DNA from: Candidatus Hodarchaeota archaeon
GTDB taxonomy: Archaea; Asgardarchaeota; Heimdallarchaeia; Hodarchaeales; Hodarchaeaceae
Assembly (NCBI GenBank): GCA_016839785.1
Contig: JAEOTQ010000189.1
Location: 1 to 54,134, forward strand
DNA length: 54,134 bases
Direction: 5' to 3'
Shown: one piece after another, positions 25,566 to 34,415 of the stretch
How the letters are laid out: every line of letters begins with the position of its first letter
Numbering within the stretch: position 1 is the stretch's first letter
The notes under the pieces: generated by a model
What the model was told of the DNA's origin: nothing
The model's input: only the letters and a program-made list of their open reading frames with translations
Database searches by the model: none
Program-made: the position numbers and the translations under genes

Positions 25566-26046
25566 ACCATTTCACCTATGTATCCCTATACTAACCACTG
25601 GTTAATAAGATCCGATTATTGTCTTCCTAGAAGATATCTTTGCCCCAGAAACTACCCACTCTTTTTGTATAAGTGAAAACGAATGCCTGAATAGATCATT
25701 TTAATAATAGGAAGGAAAATATACCCACGCTGTGCTTATCAGTTGGCTGGAAGGTAATTTCTATTCTCTCCCCGATCACAAAGGACAAGCACCATTCTAT
25801 AAAAGGAAGTCTAGAGAAATTACTCTTGGTTTTTACAATAATCGATAGATTTACTTTGCTTTTTTGAAATTCTGTTTAAAGACTGTAGCTTGTACAATGC
25901 CATTCGCCTCAAATTACGGAAAAAATACACAAATCAATTAATCACAAACAGGAAACAGACCAATGAAAGCCAAATACAATCTAGCGAAAGACAAATTTAA
26001 CAACGGTCGGATCCTTTTAGCAATCTTTACATAATCGGGTATTTCA
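25566..26046. other. Intergenic region, 481 bp
   Basis: Holds the promoter of the minus-strand gene at 25338, with a 13-bp palindrome TAACCA-C-TGGTTA at 25592-25604 about 27-39 nt upstream of its start. It also contains a stop-bounded plus-strand stretch at 25711-25848 that reads like protein (SWLEGNFYSLPDHKGQAPFY) but has no good start; this may be a gene remnant. No RNA gene seen. Confidence 0.4.
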
Positions 26047-27258
26047 ATGAAGAAAGACTTTTTCACTATATTAATCATCATTTTTACTGAAGTATTAGGT
26101 TGGAGTTTAATCCTACCATTTTTACCATATTTAGCTACTGATTTAGGTGCTACACCTACCGTTGTAGGGATAATTGTAGCATCATTTGCATTATGTCAAT
26201 TTATCTCAGCACCCATTATCGGAAAACTGAGTGACAAGTATGGGCGAAAACCTCTTCTGTTAATAAGCCAATTTTCCACGTTTATTGGCTTTATTTTACT
26301 GGGTGTAGCAGACTCATTATTCCTTGTGTTATTGTCTCGCATCATCGATGGTTTATTTGGAAGTAATATGACCCTTTCTAGAGCATATTTAGGGGATATA
26401 ACTCGTGACGAGGACAAGAAGACGCAAACCAAATCATTTGGGTATATGAGTACGGCTTTCGGAATAGGTTTTTTTATTGGTCCAGCCATTGGGGGATTCC
26501 TGGCCACAATAGATTATAGTATTCCATCTTTTCTAGCTGCTGGCATTTCAGGAATCACATTGATAATGATCGTATTACTGTTGGAAGAAACAGTCATTAA
26601 CGATAAAGAGTTCAAATTAGTAATCGATGATTTCATTCCGCTAAAAGATTTATTTGAAGGATTTTCAAATCCAGAATTACAATTACTCTTATTTTACTTC
26701 CTTACATTCGTGCTTTCATTTTCTCTAATAACAGCAAATCTAGGGCTTTTCTCCGAGTATCAGTTAGGAGTAGGCCCTGATACGGTGGGTCTTTATCTTA
26801 TGTTTGTAGGGCTAATTAGAGTCGTATTTCAATTGTTAATCTTCCCTAAACTGGTAAATTTCGTGTCGAGAGAGATATTATTTATTTTAGGCCAACTGTC
26901 TATCTTTTTAGCTTACACTCAGATAATTTTTGTTATCTCTGGGATGTACATGTTTGTGATCATGGGCTTATTTTCCATTGGGGCTGGAATTGTAAGACCC
27001 ACCCTTACCAGTGAAATCAGTAGTAAAACTGATTTAAGAAATCGGGGAAAAGTGATGGGAGTTGCAGATTCCCTTCAAAGCCTCTCCCAAATTCTTACAC
27101 CTATCCTAGGTGGATGGATAATTGAAACGATATTTCCAGGATCATTGGGCATCCTGTCAGCAACACTGTTGCTTCCATCCATCGCAGTTTCACTATTCCT
27201 ATTCACAAATCGTGTGAGAGAATCGAAGAACAACTCTTCCTTTGAAGTGGGACAATAA
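26047..27258 (+). CDS. MFS transporter (drug:H+ antiporter type)
   Basis: 403 residues, 12 predicted helices in two bundles. Motif A GKLSDKYGRKPLL lies between helices 2 and 3, followed by SRIIDGLFGSNMTLSRAYLGD in helix 4 as in tetracycline/multidrug exporters of the DHA1 group. The central loop (residues about 180-205) is acidic. It stands alone; ATG 26047 lacks an obvious Shine-Dalgarno. Substrate not predictable. Confidence 0.88.
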   Translation: MKKDFFTILIIIFTEVLGWSLILPFLPYLATDLGATPTVVGIIVASFALCQFISAPIIGKLSDKYGRKPLLLISQFSTFIGFILLGVADSLFLVLLSRIIDGLFGSNMTLSRAYLGDITRDEDKKTQTKSFGYMSTAFGIGFFIGPAIGGFLATIDYSIPSFLAAGISGITLIMIVLLLEETVINDKEFKLVIDDFIPLKDLFEGFSNPELQLLLFYFLTFVLSFSLITANLGLFSEYQLGVGPDTVGLYLMFVGLIRVVFQLLIFPKLVNFVSREILFILGQLSIFLAYTQIIFVISGMYMFVIMGLFSIGAGIVRPTLTSEISSKTDLRNRGKVMGVADSLQSLSQILTPILGGWIIETIFPGSLGILSATLLLPSIAVSLFLFTNRVRESKNNSSFEVGQ

Positions 27259-27292
27259 TCTGGTGAACCTATTCCAAGAGATTTTCCCAGAT

Positions 27293-28971
27293 TCAGTATT
27301 GCTTTTTCCTTTTGAAAATTGTGAATAGAACACCTGCAATGAGACTACTTAAAAGAAATCCTGGTGCTGTAGAGGTAGGTTCGATAGTAGTCGTAGTAGT
27401 AGCTGTGGAAGGTGAGGGAATTTGTGAGTAGGCCGTACATCCAGATGAATTAATTAATGGGCCTAGATAAACCACCTCTTCCATCACTAGTGGTGTACCT
27501 ATCGTAATACTCTGTATATCACTAAGTCCACGATTATTCGCTGAGTCGTTAGCAACAACATAATATTGGACTCCAGAATTATTTAGAAGAGATGGGATTG
27601 TATACTCATACTGATCCTGATTTAAACTCATTGGAGCATTTTCCCAGTCAATTCCATCTTTGGAATAGAAAATAATGACGGTTGTAGGAGATGAATCACC
27701 TACGAGATTGGTGGTGATTTCTAAGTCTCCACCTGCAACTGGGGACGCTGGAGAATGAGAAGTCGTTATTGAAAGAGAGCCTGTGATTTCATAAGGAGTA
27801 GGAAATTCAAACGTATCAAATAAGACGCCTTCATCAAATTTAAGAGAGTAATTGCCTAAAGCATAGGCATCTATCTGTATTCGATTCCAATCAACGGAAA
27901 TGATAGAATATCCATACCCATATGCTGCAAAAGAAGGTTTTCCTTGAAAAAGCACTTGTTCACCTGTTTCAGGATTGATTTGACGAGAACTTGGAATGTA
28001 CAATGTAGCACCCCCTCCAGCTACAACTACTTGGGAAATGTTTCGTTCTCCAAGAAGTATACGATCATAGAGGTGATCATGGCTAGCTAAATATGCAGTA
28101 ATTGAATTGTTTTCTAAAATTTCCCATAATTCAGTTGCTTGTTCTGGTTCACCAATCAGCTCGGCAAATCTTAAGAGTCCTCTTCCTGAATCCCAGCGGG
28201 AATTAAATGCATAATGTGAAATAACAAATTTGTACTCTGCGTTTGAGCTGGCGAGATCATTTTTTAGCCATTCTAGCTGTTCACCGACTAATTGGTAATT
28301 TGTTTCCAATGGATCGATAATAGTGAAATGAGAAAATCCATAATCAAAAGAATAATACCGTTCATTTCCCCAATGGGAAAAATATCTTCAAAGGTAACCT
28401 CTGCAATATTTTCTGGATCATCGTGGTTCCCAATGGCTGCATACATAGGAATTTCGTGCTGAGCATCATCCCTTACTGTACGGAAATTATCACATTGTTC
28501 TTCGCGTAGTTCTGGTTTAGCTCCATCTCCAGCTTCAATAAGATCCCCTGCTTCAATAATAAAATCAGGTTGATGTTTCAGCATATCAGATATAATTGTA
28601 TAATAGGTTTCAGTTACATCTGTTGTTTGATGAGTCCCACGATTATCACCATAAAATCCAAAGGAAAAAGCTTGAGGTGCACCATCCGAAGGTGCAGTCC
28701 GAAATGAGTAATTTTCAGAATCTCTGAATAAACTATAAGAATATGAAGAATTGGGTTGTAATTTATCAAAAAGTATCTCATGAATCGTGAAGTTATACGG
28801 ATACCCTGGATTCTTTGTTTTATATTATATGACCGCCGAAGTTTCGTCAACCCTATTGACATTCGGGCCCCAGATTGGACAGATGGGAGAGCTTAATTGA
28901 GCTGAAATGGGAGCTAAAATGAATGCAGATGCATACACCGTTATTAATGCAGTAATTGTACCTTTTTTCAA
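27293..28971 (-). pseudogene. Secreted calcineurin-like phosphoesterase, broken by a stop and a frameshift
   Basis: Reassembling the minus-strand frames gives one protein of about 558 residues. TTG 28971 (GGTGAT 6 nt before) starts a signal peptide (KKGTITALITVYASAFILA), then a fibronectin-like domain, then GDNRG, AGDL, GNHDD, SHYAFN and SHDHLYDR, the five metallophosphoesterase motifs, then an Ig-like domain, TTTTTTIE, PGF, a membrane helix and KRKKQY. Two lesions are seen: an in-frame TAA at 28825-28827, and a one-base loss in the CCC run at 28375-28377. Restoring one C gives DIFPHWGNERYYSFDYG. Intact relatives lie at 36080-38856. Real decay and sequence error cannot be told apart here. Confidence 0.8.
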
Positions 28972-29063
28972 AAATTCATCACCATAATAGGAAAAATGAA
29001 TAGATAATTAGAAGTAAACCTCGTTTTAGAAATTCAGATTAAATACTTGACGAATTCTAGGAT

Positions 29064-30107
29064 TTGACCAAAGAACAAAAACTGTTAAATCGTCAAAGCA
29101 AGTCTTTTGTGGCGATGATTGTGGCATTTAAACTAGACAAAATACCTAAAATTAACTTATGTTTGTTACCTACTCCTATCGTTCCATTAGATCAACTATC
29201 AGATTATCTCGGAGGCCCACGAATTTATATGAAGCGAGATGATCTTACAGGAGTTGCTTTTGGAGGAAATAAAAATCGGAAGCTGGAGTATTTATTAGCC
29301 GATGCCCTTCAACTAGGCGCTGACGTAATTATTACTGAAGGTGCCGTTAACTCGAACCATTGTCTCCAAACAGCGGCTTGTGCGGCTAAACTTGGATTAG
29401 ATTGCGAATTGGTCTTATCAGGAGAAGAACCTGAGAATATAACTGGAAACTTTATGCTCTTCAAAATACTTGGAGTCCCTATTTATAGAGTGGATGATTC
29501 CTCTGAAAGAAGAAGATTGATGAAAAAAAGAGAAAAAGAGTTGATTTCTTCTGGTAAAAAGCCATATATTGTTCCTACTGGGGGATCAAATGCCATTGGT
29601 GCTTTAGGCTATGTAAATTGCGTTTTAGAGGTAGTGAATCAAGCTCAACAGATGAACATGGAATTTACTCATTTTGTACATGCCGCGGGGAGTAGTGGTA
29701 CTCAGGCGGGGATGCTGATTGGAAGAGAATTATATTCTCCAAAGTTAAGCATTGTGACCATAAGCGGGGGAATATCTGGTGAATTTTTAACCATAGAGAC
29801 TAAACAAATCATTAGGGATTTTGAGGCTCAGTTTAATGTAGGATTAGACCTAGATCAAATTTCAGTAGAAGTAGAAACTCGCTATGCAGGTCCTGGATAT
29901 GAAATACCTAGTAAAGAAATGGTGGAAACTGTGAAACTGGTTGCACAATTAGAAGGGGTTTTTCTTGATCCAGTCTATAATGGGAAGGCAATGGTAGGGC
30001 TCATTGATATGATTAGATCAGAGAAAATATCAAAAAAGAATTCAGTCCTATTTCTACATTCAGGTGGAGGTCCATCAATTTTTAATTATAGCCATATATT
30101 TAGTTAA
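29064..30107 (+). CDS. D-cysteine desulfhydrase / ACC-deaminase-family PLP enzyme
   Basis: About 347 residues of fold-type II PLP enzymes. LPTPIVPLDQLSDYLGG, IYMKRDDLTGVAFGGNKNRKLEYL (Lys of NKNRK binds PLP), EGAVNSNHCLQTAA and TGGSNAIGALGY match D-cysteine desulfhydrase-like proteins, which release sulfide, ammonia and pyruvate; ACC deaminase is the close alternative. The start is uncertain: TTG 29064 lies about 22 nt after a TTAAATA box, while ATG 29115 gives the usual family length. A small alpha/beta-barrel gene follows 42 nt downstream. Confidence 0.85.
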   Translation: MTKEQKLLNRQSKSFVAMIVAFKLDKIPKINLCLLPTPIVPLDQLSDYLGGPRIYMKRDDLTGVAFGGNKNRKLEYLLADALQLGADVIITEGAVNSNHCLQTAACAAKLGLDCELVLSGEEPENITGNFMLFKILGVPIYRVDDSSERRRLMKKREKELISSGKKPYIVPTGGSNAIGALGYVNCVLEVVNQAQQMNMEFTHFVHAAGSSGTQAGMLIGRELYSPKLSIVTISGGISGEFLTIETKQIIRDFEAQFNVGLDLDQISVEVETRYAGPGYEIPSKEMVETVKLVAQLEGVFLDPVYNGKAMVGLIDMIRSEKISKKNSVLFLHSGGGPSIFNYSHIFS

Positions 30108-30149
30108 AATTCGACGATTGATGAAGAAACCCAAAGAAGGTGAGTAGGT

Positions 30150-30488
30150 ATGATAGTAGAAAAGTCAGAATGGAAAGTTCCGTTAGAAAGCAGCAAGGAA
30201 CATAAGAAATTATGGGATGGAATGATTGCGAAACAGAAAAGTGAACGCCATCGTTGGTTCTACACAGTATCAAGATTCTACTCTTACATAGAGGATGATA
30301 TTGAATACTGGATGTATTTTGATGAATATGACTCAGAAGATAGCTATAAGAAATGGCATGCTGAATTTGAAGAGATGTCAAAGGCAGAAGAGTTTCAACA
30401 ATTCATCAAAGAATGGACAGCACTTACGATAAAGGATTCAATGATCACCACGACATGGACTGAACATGAAGACCTACGAGTGGAATAG
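30150..30488 (+). CDS. Hypothetical protein, possible dimeric alpha/beta barrel
   Basis: 112 residues, rich in Trp, Tyr and acidic residues (WFYTVSRFYSYIEDDIEYWMYFDEYDSEDSYKKW). The length and strand-helix pattern resemble antibiotic-biosynthesis monooxygenase or NIPSNAP-like ferredoxin-fold dimers; this is a weak resemblance. ATG 30150 has AAGGTGAG 6-13 nt before it. Probably co-transcribed with the PLP enzyme; convergent with ATP-citrate lyase. Confidence 0.55.
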   Translation: MIVEKSEWKVPLESSKEHKKLWDGMIAKQKSERHRWFYTVSRFYSYIEDDIEYWMYFDEYDSEDSYKKWHAEFEEMSKAEEFQQFIKEWTALTIKDSMITTTWTEHEDLRVE

Positions 30489-30520
30489 ATTAAAAAAAAG
30501 AGAAGTGGGAAGAAGAAATT

Positions 30521-32353
30521 CTAATCGGCGAAAAGAATTTCATCCCAAGGCTGACGATATAAAGCTGCTCGTTGGCGTTTTTGATCAAAAATATGACCCA
30601 TCATACCAATAGAACGACCAAGAACAAAGAAACCATTTAACATTTCAGTGTCAACAACATCGTTCTTTTCTTCTTCAGACAGATCTAAATTTTCAAGTAA
30701 ATCCATAAAGCAGATACCTATGCACCCATCGACGTTGAGGATTAAATTATTCCGTTTGGAGGTAGTAATCTTTTCTACTTCAAGGGCATAGTCCAAGAAT
30801 GGATGTTTTTCAAAGTTATTAAAAACAAACTCTTTAAGGAGCTTGACACGGACATCAGGATTTTGAACAGATTTTATTCGGTGCCCAATTCCAGGAATAT
30901 TGATACCTACGACATTCTTCATATAATCGACAAATTCCTGTGGTGCCATCTTTTTGTCCATTGCCAATTTGATATATTTTGCAGTATCAGAAATAGCTCC
31001 ACCAAACCGTGGACCTATTGTTAAGATTCCAGTTGCTAGAGCAGACATTAAATCTTTTCCTGCTCGGGCGGTGACAATCGCATTATGAGCACCAGATACA
31101 GCAGGACCGTGGTCTGATGTCAGCTTAATAACAATTTCAATATAGTCCTGAGCAAACTTTGGCAATTCCTTCTTAAACCACAATATTCCAATGGTGTACC
31201 CAATAGATTTGTTTTCACTAACCAGAGTATCCAATCCCACTCCTGAAAACATGGGAACATCCCCTCGTTCATCAGAAATAGTGCTAATAACGTCCGTAGG
31301 TCGTCGAACAATTCCTAGTTTGGCAGCTTGGGCATAATCCATAGGTAATTTTGGGGGTTCAAACTCATCTACAGGATCAATTTTTCCTTCGGCTTTAAGT
31401 TTTTCAAAGGTTTCTTTGATCTTATCACCTAAATCGTCATAAGAATCAGGAACAATAACACCTACTTCAGCAAGAGCTTTATTCTTAGCATGAGCTGTTT
31501 CTAGATCACTACCTGCCATAGCACCCGCATGACCGAATTGTAAGCCTGCAGGAAGAAGCGCTGCTGCTGTACCAATACACCACATAACGAGGGGTTTGGT
31601 AAGTCTACCATCTTTTATTGCATTGACGATGTCAATTTCTCCAGTACCACCCACTTCACCTAAGCACACCATCATTTTGATTTTGGGATTGACCTCGTAT
31701 CTTAGGAGATGATCAAGTAAAGAAGAACCAGCATATCGATCGCCTCCGATAGCAATACCTTCAAAGACTCCATCAGAATTCTGAGCAATCATAAAGTTCA
31801 TTTCATTGCTCATCCCTCCGCTTTTGGAGACAAAACCAACACTTCCTGGCCGGTAAAGCTTGGATAAAACAACATTTTCTATTGTACCAGCAGTATTTCC
31901 GATTTTAAATGCACCTGCTTGAATTCCTCCAACAGTAGCAGGACCAATGATTACTTTTCCTTTTTCCTTTGCGAGCTTATTCATTTCTCTACTTCTTCGT
32001 TCAGGAATTCCTTCAGCAATAACTGCGACAGTTTTAATTGTCTCTGCATTCAATGCTTCCATAGTTGTAGGATAGGCTGAACGGAAAGATGAGAAGTTGA
32101 TGAGAACGTCAGCATCAGGATGATTTTTAATGGCTAGGGCTAATTTCCGATAAATTGGGACGACTATCTCAGTACCACCCCAGAAGACTTTATGGTAACC
32201 AATAGCACCAGCTTGACTGGGACGAATAATTGCTGCGACTGAAGATGTTTTTCGTTTGCACACAAAATCAAAGTCAAGCATTCGTTGAATAGCATTTCGC
32301 TGAAAACCATAAATTATGGCTTTAGTGTTCCGATTAAATAATTCTCTTGTCAT
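30521..32353 (-). CDS. aclA: ATP-citrate lyase, large (catalytic His and citrate-synthase-like) subunit
   Basis: 610 residues, the usual size of the large subunit. The N-terminal half resembles succinyl-CoA synthetase alpha: SSFRSAYP, GFVSKSGGMSNEM, and GHAGA with phospho-His275. The C-terminal half resembles citrate synthase: HGPAVSGAHN (415-424) and GIGHR (His491) are the citrate/CoA site. It cleaves citrate with ATP and CoA to acetyl-CoA and oxaloacetate. AGGAGG lies 7-8 nt before ATG 32353, and only 13 bp separate it from the small-subunit gene. Names follow the Chlorobium convention (AclA large); in plants this subunit is called ACLB. Confidence 0.95.
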   Translation of the reverse strand: MTRELFNRNTKAIIYGFQRNAIQRMLDFDFVCKRKTSSVAAIIRPSQAGAIGYHKVFWGGTEIVVPIYRKLALAIKNHPDADVLINFSSFRSAYPTTMEALNAETIKTVAVIAEGIPERRSREMNKLAKEKGKVIIGPATVGGIQAGAFKIGNTAGTIENVVLSKLYRPGSVGFVSKSGGMSNEMNFMIAQNSDGVFEGIAIGGDRYAGSSLLDHLLRYEVNPKIKMMVCLGEVGGTGEIDIVNAIKDGRLTKPLVMWCIGTAAALLPAGLQFGHAGAMAGSDLETAHAKNKALAEVGVIVPDSYDDLGDKIKETFEKLKAEGKIDPVDEFEPPKLPMDYAQAAKLGIVRRPTDVISTISDERGDVPMFSGVGLDTLVSENKSIGYTIGILWFKKELPKFAQDYIEIVIKLTSDHGPAVSGAHNAIVTARAGKDLMSALATGILTIGPRFGGAISDTAKYIKLAMDKKMAPQEFVDYMKNVVGINIPGIGHRIKSVQNPDVRVKLLKEFVFNNFEKHPFLDYALEVEKITTSKRNNLILNVDGCIGICFMDLLENLDLSEEEKNDVVDTEMLNGFFVLGRSIGMMGHIFDQKRQRAALYRQPWDEILFAD

Positions 32354-32366
32354 TTTAAATCCTCCT

Positions 32367-33650
32367 TTAGCTGTCTCCTTTGAGTGATAATGGTACGATC
32401 CGTGTCATATGAGTGTACCTATCATAAACCTCAATAGGAACGCCAATCTCTTCACCGACATCTTTCATTAGTTTGAGGCCTTCCTTTTCATTAGGGCCGC
32501 CTCTTCGGACATATATTTTCACGTTAGCATTCTTTAATTTGTTAGCAGATTTACGTAATGCTGCTACAATACCCATGAAGGTTGCTTTCACATCTGTGAA
32601 GTTTGCAATACCTCCACCGATAAGTAAGATTTTAGGTCGTCCTTGAGGATCAGGTTTTTCTGTTAACACATCAATTACGGTTTGTGCATAGAGTTCTGTA
32701 TGTTCTCTATTGGGATTACCAGAATATTCACCGTAATTACCTAATTCTTTCGCAAATCCCATATCAGCTATTGTATCTGTATATACAACTGAACCACCAC
32801 CACCAGCTACCATAGTCCAAACACGGGCATCTCTATTTAAAATAGTAAATTTCAAAGATGCACCTGTTTTTTCATCCATATCGGCTACAAATTGCTCTTC
32901 TTTAGATAAAACTTGACCAAATGCTCGGGGAAATTTAATGGGCTTGTCTGGATTTGCCCAGGTCTCAATATGTTGGAAGCTTGCAGTATCATCTAATTTC
33001 GCTTTCAGATCTAAGGGAACTACTTTTCCTTCGGGGGTTACAGCAAACGGATTAATTTCAAGAAAGGCAAAATCTTGATCTATATAAACCTTTAATAAAC
33101 CTTTAATGAAGGCAATCAAAGTATCTTTGAGATCACCTAAATCTGGTAATTTACTAGCGAAATCAAACGAATCTACATCAGTACCTATAGGAACAGGAAC
33201 ATGAGTGACTTTATCCCAGTTTTCTTCAACAAATATACCGCCTTCAAAGGAAAAGTGAATGGTATCACTATCCATATCTGAAGTTATTGATACATAAAAT
33301 TCCTTTTCATGGGGTACAAAGGGTTCAACTAGGAATCGGGTAAGAGTTCCTTTTATTCCACCTAATTCGATTTCTTTGTTCATCCTCTCATTAATAAATG
33401 CTTTCAATCCCTCTAGATTGGCATCCAATAATAAAAGGTTAGCTTTACCTCGTTTTCCGAAAAGCTGATCAGGTTTTGCCGCTAGCTTATCTGTATTGAG
33501 CCAAGGATTCTCGGCTACTAATTTGTCCCAATCAGTATCAGGAGTTAATACAGCAAGTTTCCCGTGATAATTGTATGCGGGAAAATACTTTGGCAGTTCC
33601 GTCATCAGTAATTTTTTAGCAGAAAATTCATATATACTCTTTTGTGCCAT
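32367..33650 (-). CDS. aclB: ATP-citrate lyase, small (ATP-grasp) subunit
   Basis: 427 residues, like the 423-residue plant ACLA and the N-terminal part of animal ACLY. KPDQLFGKRGKANLL, FLVEPFVPHEKEFYVSI, EGGIFVEENWDKV and LEINPFAVT are the ATP-grasp signatures, and the second half carries GGGGSVVYTDTIADMG and LLIGGGIANFTDVKATF, the Rossmann-like phosphate/CoA part. It phosphorylates the His of the large subunit. It heads a two-gene operon; GAGGAAGA lies before ATG 33650. Similarity to the eukaryotic chain (GKRGK, EPFVPH, EENWDK) is striking. Confidence 0.95.
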   Translation of the reverse strand: MAQKSIYEFSAKKLLMTELPKYFPAYNYHGKLAVLTPDTDWDKLVAENPWLNTDKLAAKPDQLFGKRGKANLLLLDANLEGLKAFINERMNKEIELGGIKGTLTRFLVEPFVPHEKEFYVSITSDMDSDTIHFSFEGGIFVEENWDKVTHVPVPIGTDVDSFDFASKLPDLGDLKDTLIAFIKGLLKVYIDQDFAFLEINPFAVTPEGKVVPLDLKAKLDDTASFQHIETWANPDKPIKFPRAFGQVLSKEEQFVADMDEKTGASLKFTILNRDARVWTMVAGGGGSVVYTDTIADMGFAKELGNYGEYSGNPNREHTELYAQTVIDVLTEKPDPQGRPKILLIGGGIANFTDVKATFMGIVAALRKSANKLKNANVKIYVRRGGPNEKEGLKLMKDVGEEIGVPIEVYDRYTHMTRIVPLSLKGDS

Positions 33651-33817
33651 TTTTCTTCCTCTCTAAGTCGATTAGAAAAGATTCGCTTTAGTGAGACGGA
33701 AATAAAGACTAAATTAAATTCTTTTTGTGTGAAAACAGGAAAGATATGAAACTTCACTAATTGAAGAATATTTTGAGAGAAGGCACTATTTGATGATTAA
33801 TGAACTGATGAGAATAA

Positions 33818-34285
33818 TTATACTTCCGATAGAACCACACTAGTGATTGTCTTCTCAACACCTTCAATATTACGGAGTTTTTTCACTACAAATGAATTTA
33901 ACTCTTCGACATCGGAAACTGACACCTTAATGATGAGATCGGTTTCCCCAGTTACTATCGCGACCTCATCAACTTCTGTAAGGGCTTTTATTTGTCTGGC
34001 GACTTTAGGTTGACTAATTTTCTCACCAGTTGAAGTCCGATAAGAGATTGTACAAAAAATATAGGCTGACAATCCCTTCCCGACTAATCTGTTGTTCAAC
34101 TTAATAGTAAATTTTTCAATTACACCGTCAGAATCAAGTTTTTTGATACGATTATAGACAGTGGTTTGAGGAATTTTTGTTTGCTTGAAAATGTCATTCG
34201 AGGTTAAACGAGAATTCTCAGTCAGGAGATTGATGATGAGCTGGTCTTTGTCATCTAGCTCTCGAATAAGTCTTGATCTTACCAT
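33818..34285 (-). CDS. Lrp/AsnC-family transcriptional regulator
   Basis: 155 residues: N-terminal winged helix (DKDQLIINLLTENSRLTSND through TTVYNRIKKL) and C-terminal RAM domain (EVAIVTGETDLIIKVSVSDVEELNSFV), which binds amino acids and forms octamers. I take ATG 34285 because a TTTATAT box lies 26 nt upstream, so the TTG/ATG codons further upstream (to 34342) are promoter. It diverges from the asparagine synthetase gene and precedes ATP-citrate lyase by 168 bp, so may control either. Confidence 0.88.
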   Translation of the reverse strand: MVRSRLIRELDDKDQLIINLLTENSRLTSNDIFKQTKIPQTTVYNRIKKLDSDGVIEKFTIKLNNRLVGKGLSAYIFCTISYRTSTGEKISQPKVARQIKALTEVDEVAIVTGETDLIIKVSVSDVEELNSFVVKKLRNIEGVEKTITSVVLSEV

Positions 34286-34307
34286 ATGTATACATTTTCC
34301 ATACTTC

Positions 34308-34314
34308 ATATAAA
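34308..34314 (-). promoter_or_regulatory. TATA box of the Lrp-like gene
   Basis: TTTATAT on the minus strand, centred 26 nt before ATG 34285, with no ribosome binding site: a clean leaderless promoter. It lies in the 130-bp divergent region with the asparagine synthetase start, where an autoregulating Lrp would be expected to bind. Confidence 0.6.
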
Positions 34315-34415
34315 TCTTGTTAAAATTGGAGATATTATCCACTTTTTCAACAATAATTTTTTATGAAAACGAGAATAATGGAATATCTGCTAATAAAATT
34401 AATTTCGTGAATACA

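Noticed and set aside
25711..25848. Stop-to-stop plus-strand stretch that reads like a protein fragment, perhaps from a transposase
   Set aside because: No start codon, no terminal inverted repeats and no recognised motif; kept only as a remark in the intergenic entry.
28614..28862. 82-residue minus-strand ORF
   Set aside because: Wrong frame over the phosphoesterase N-terminus; the neighbouring frame carries the fibronectin-like domain and the GDNRG motif.
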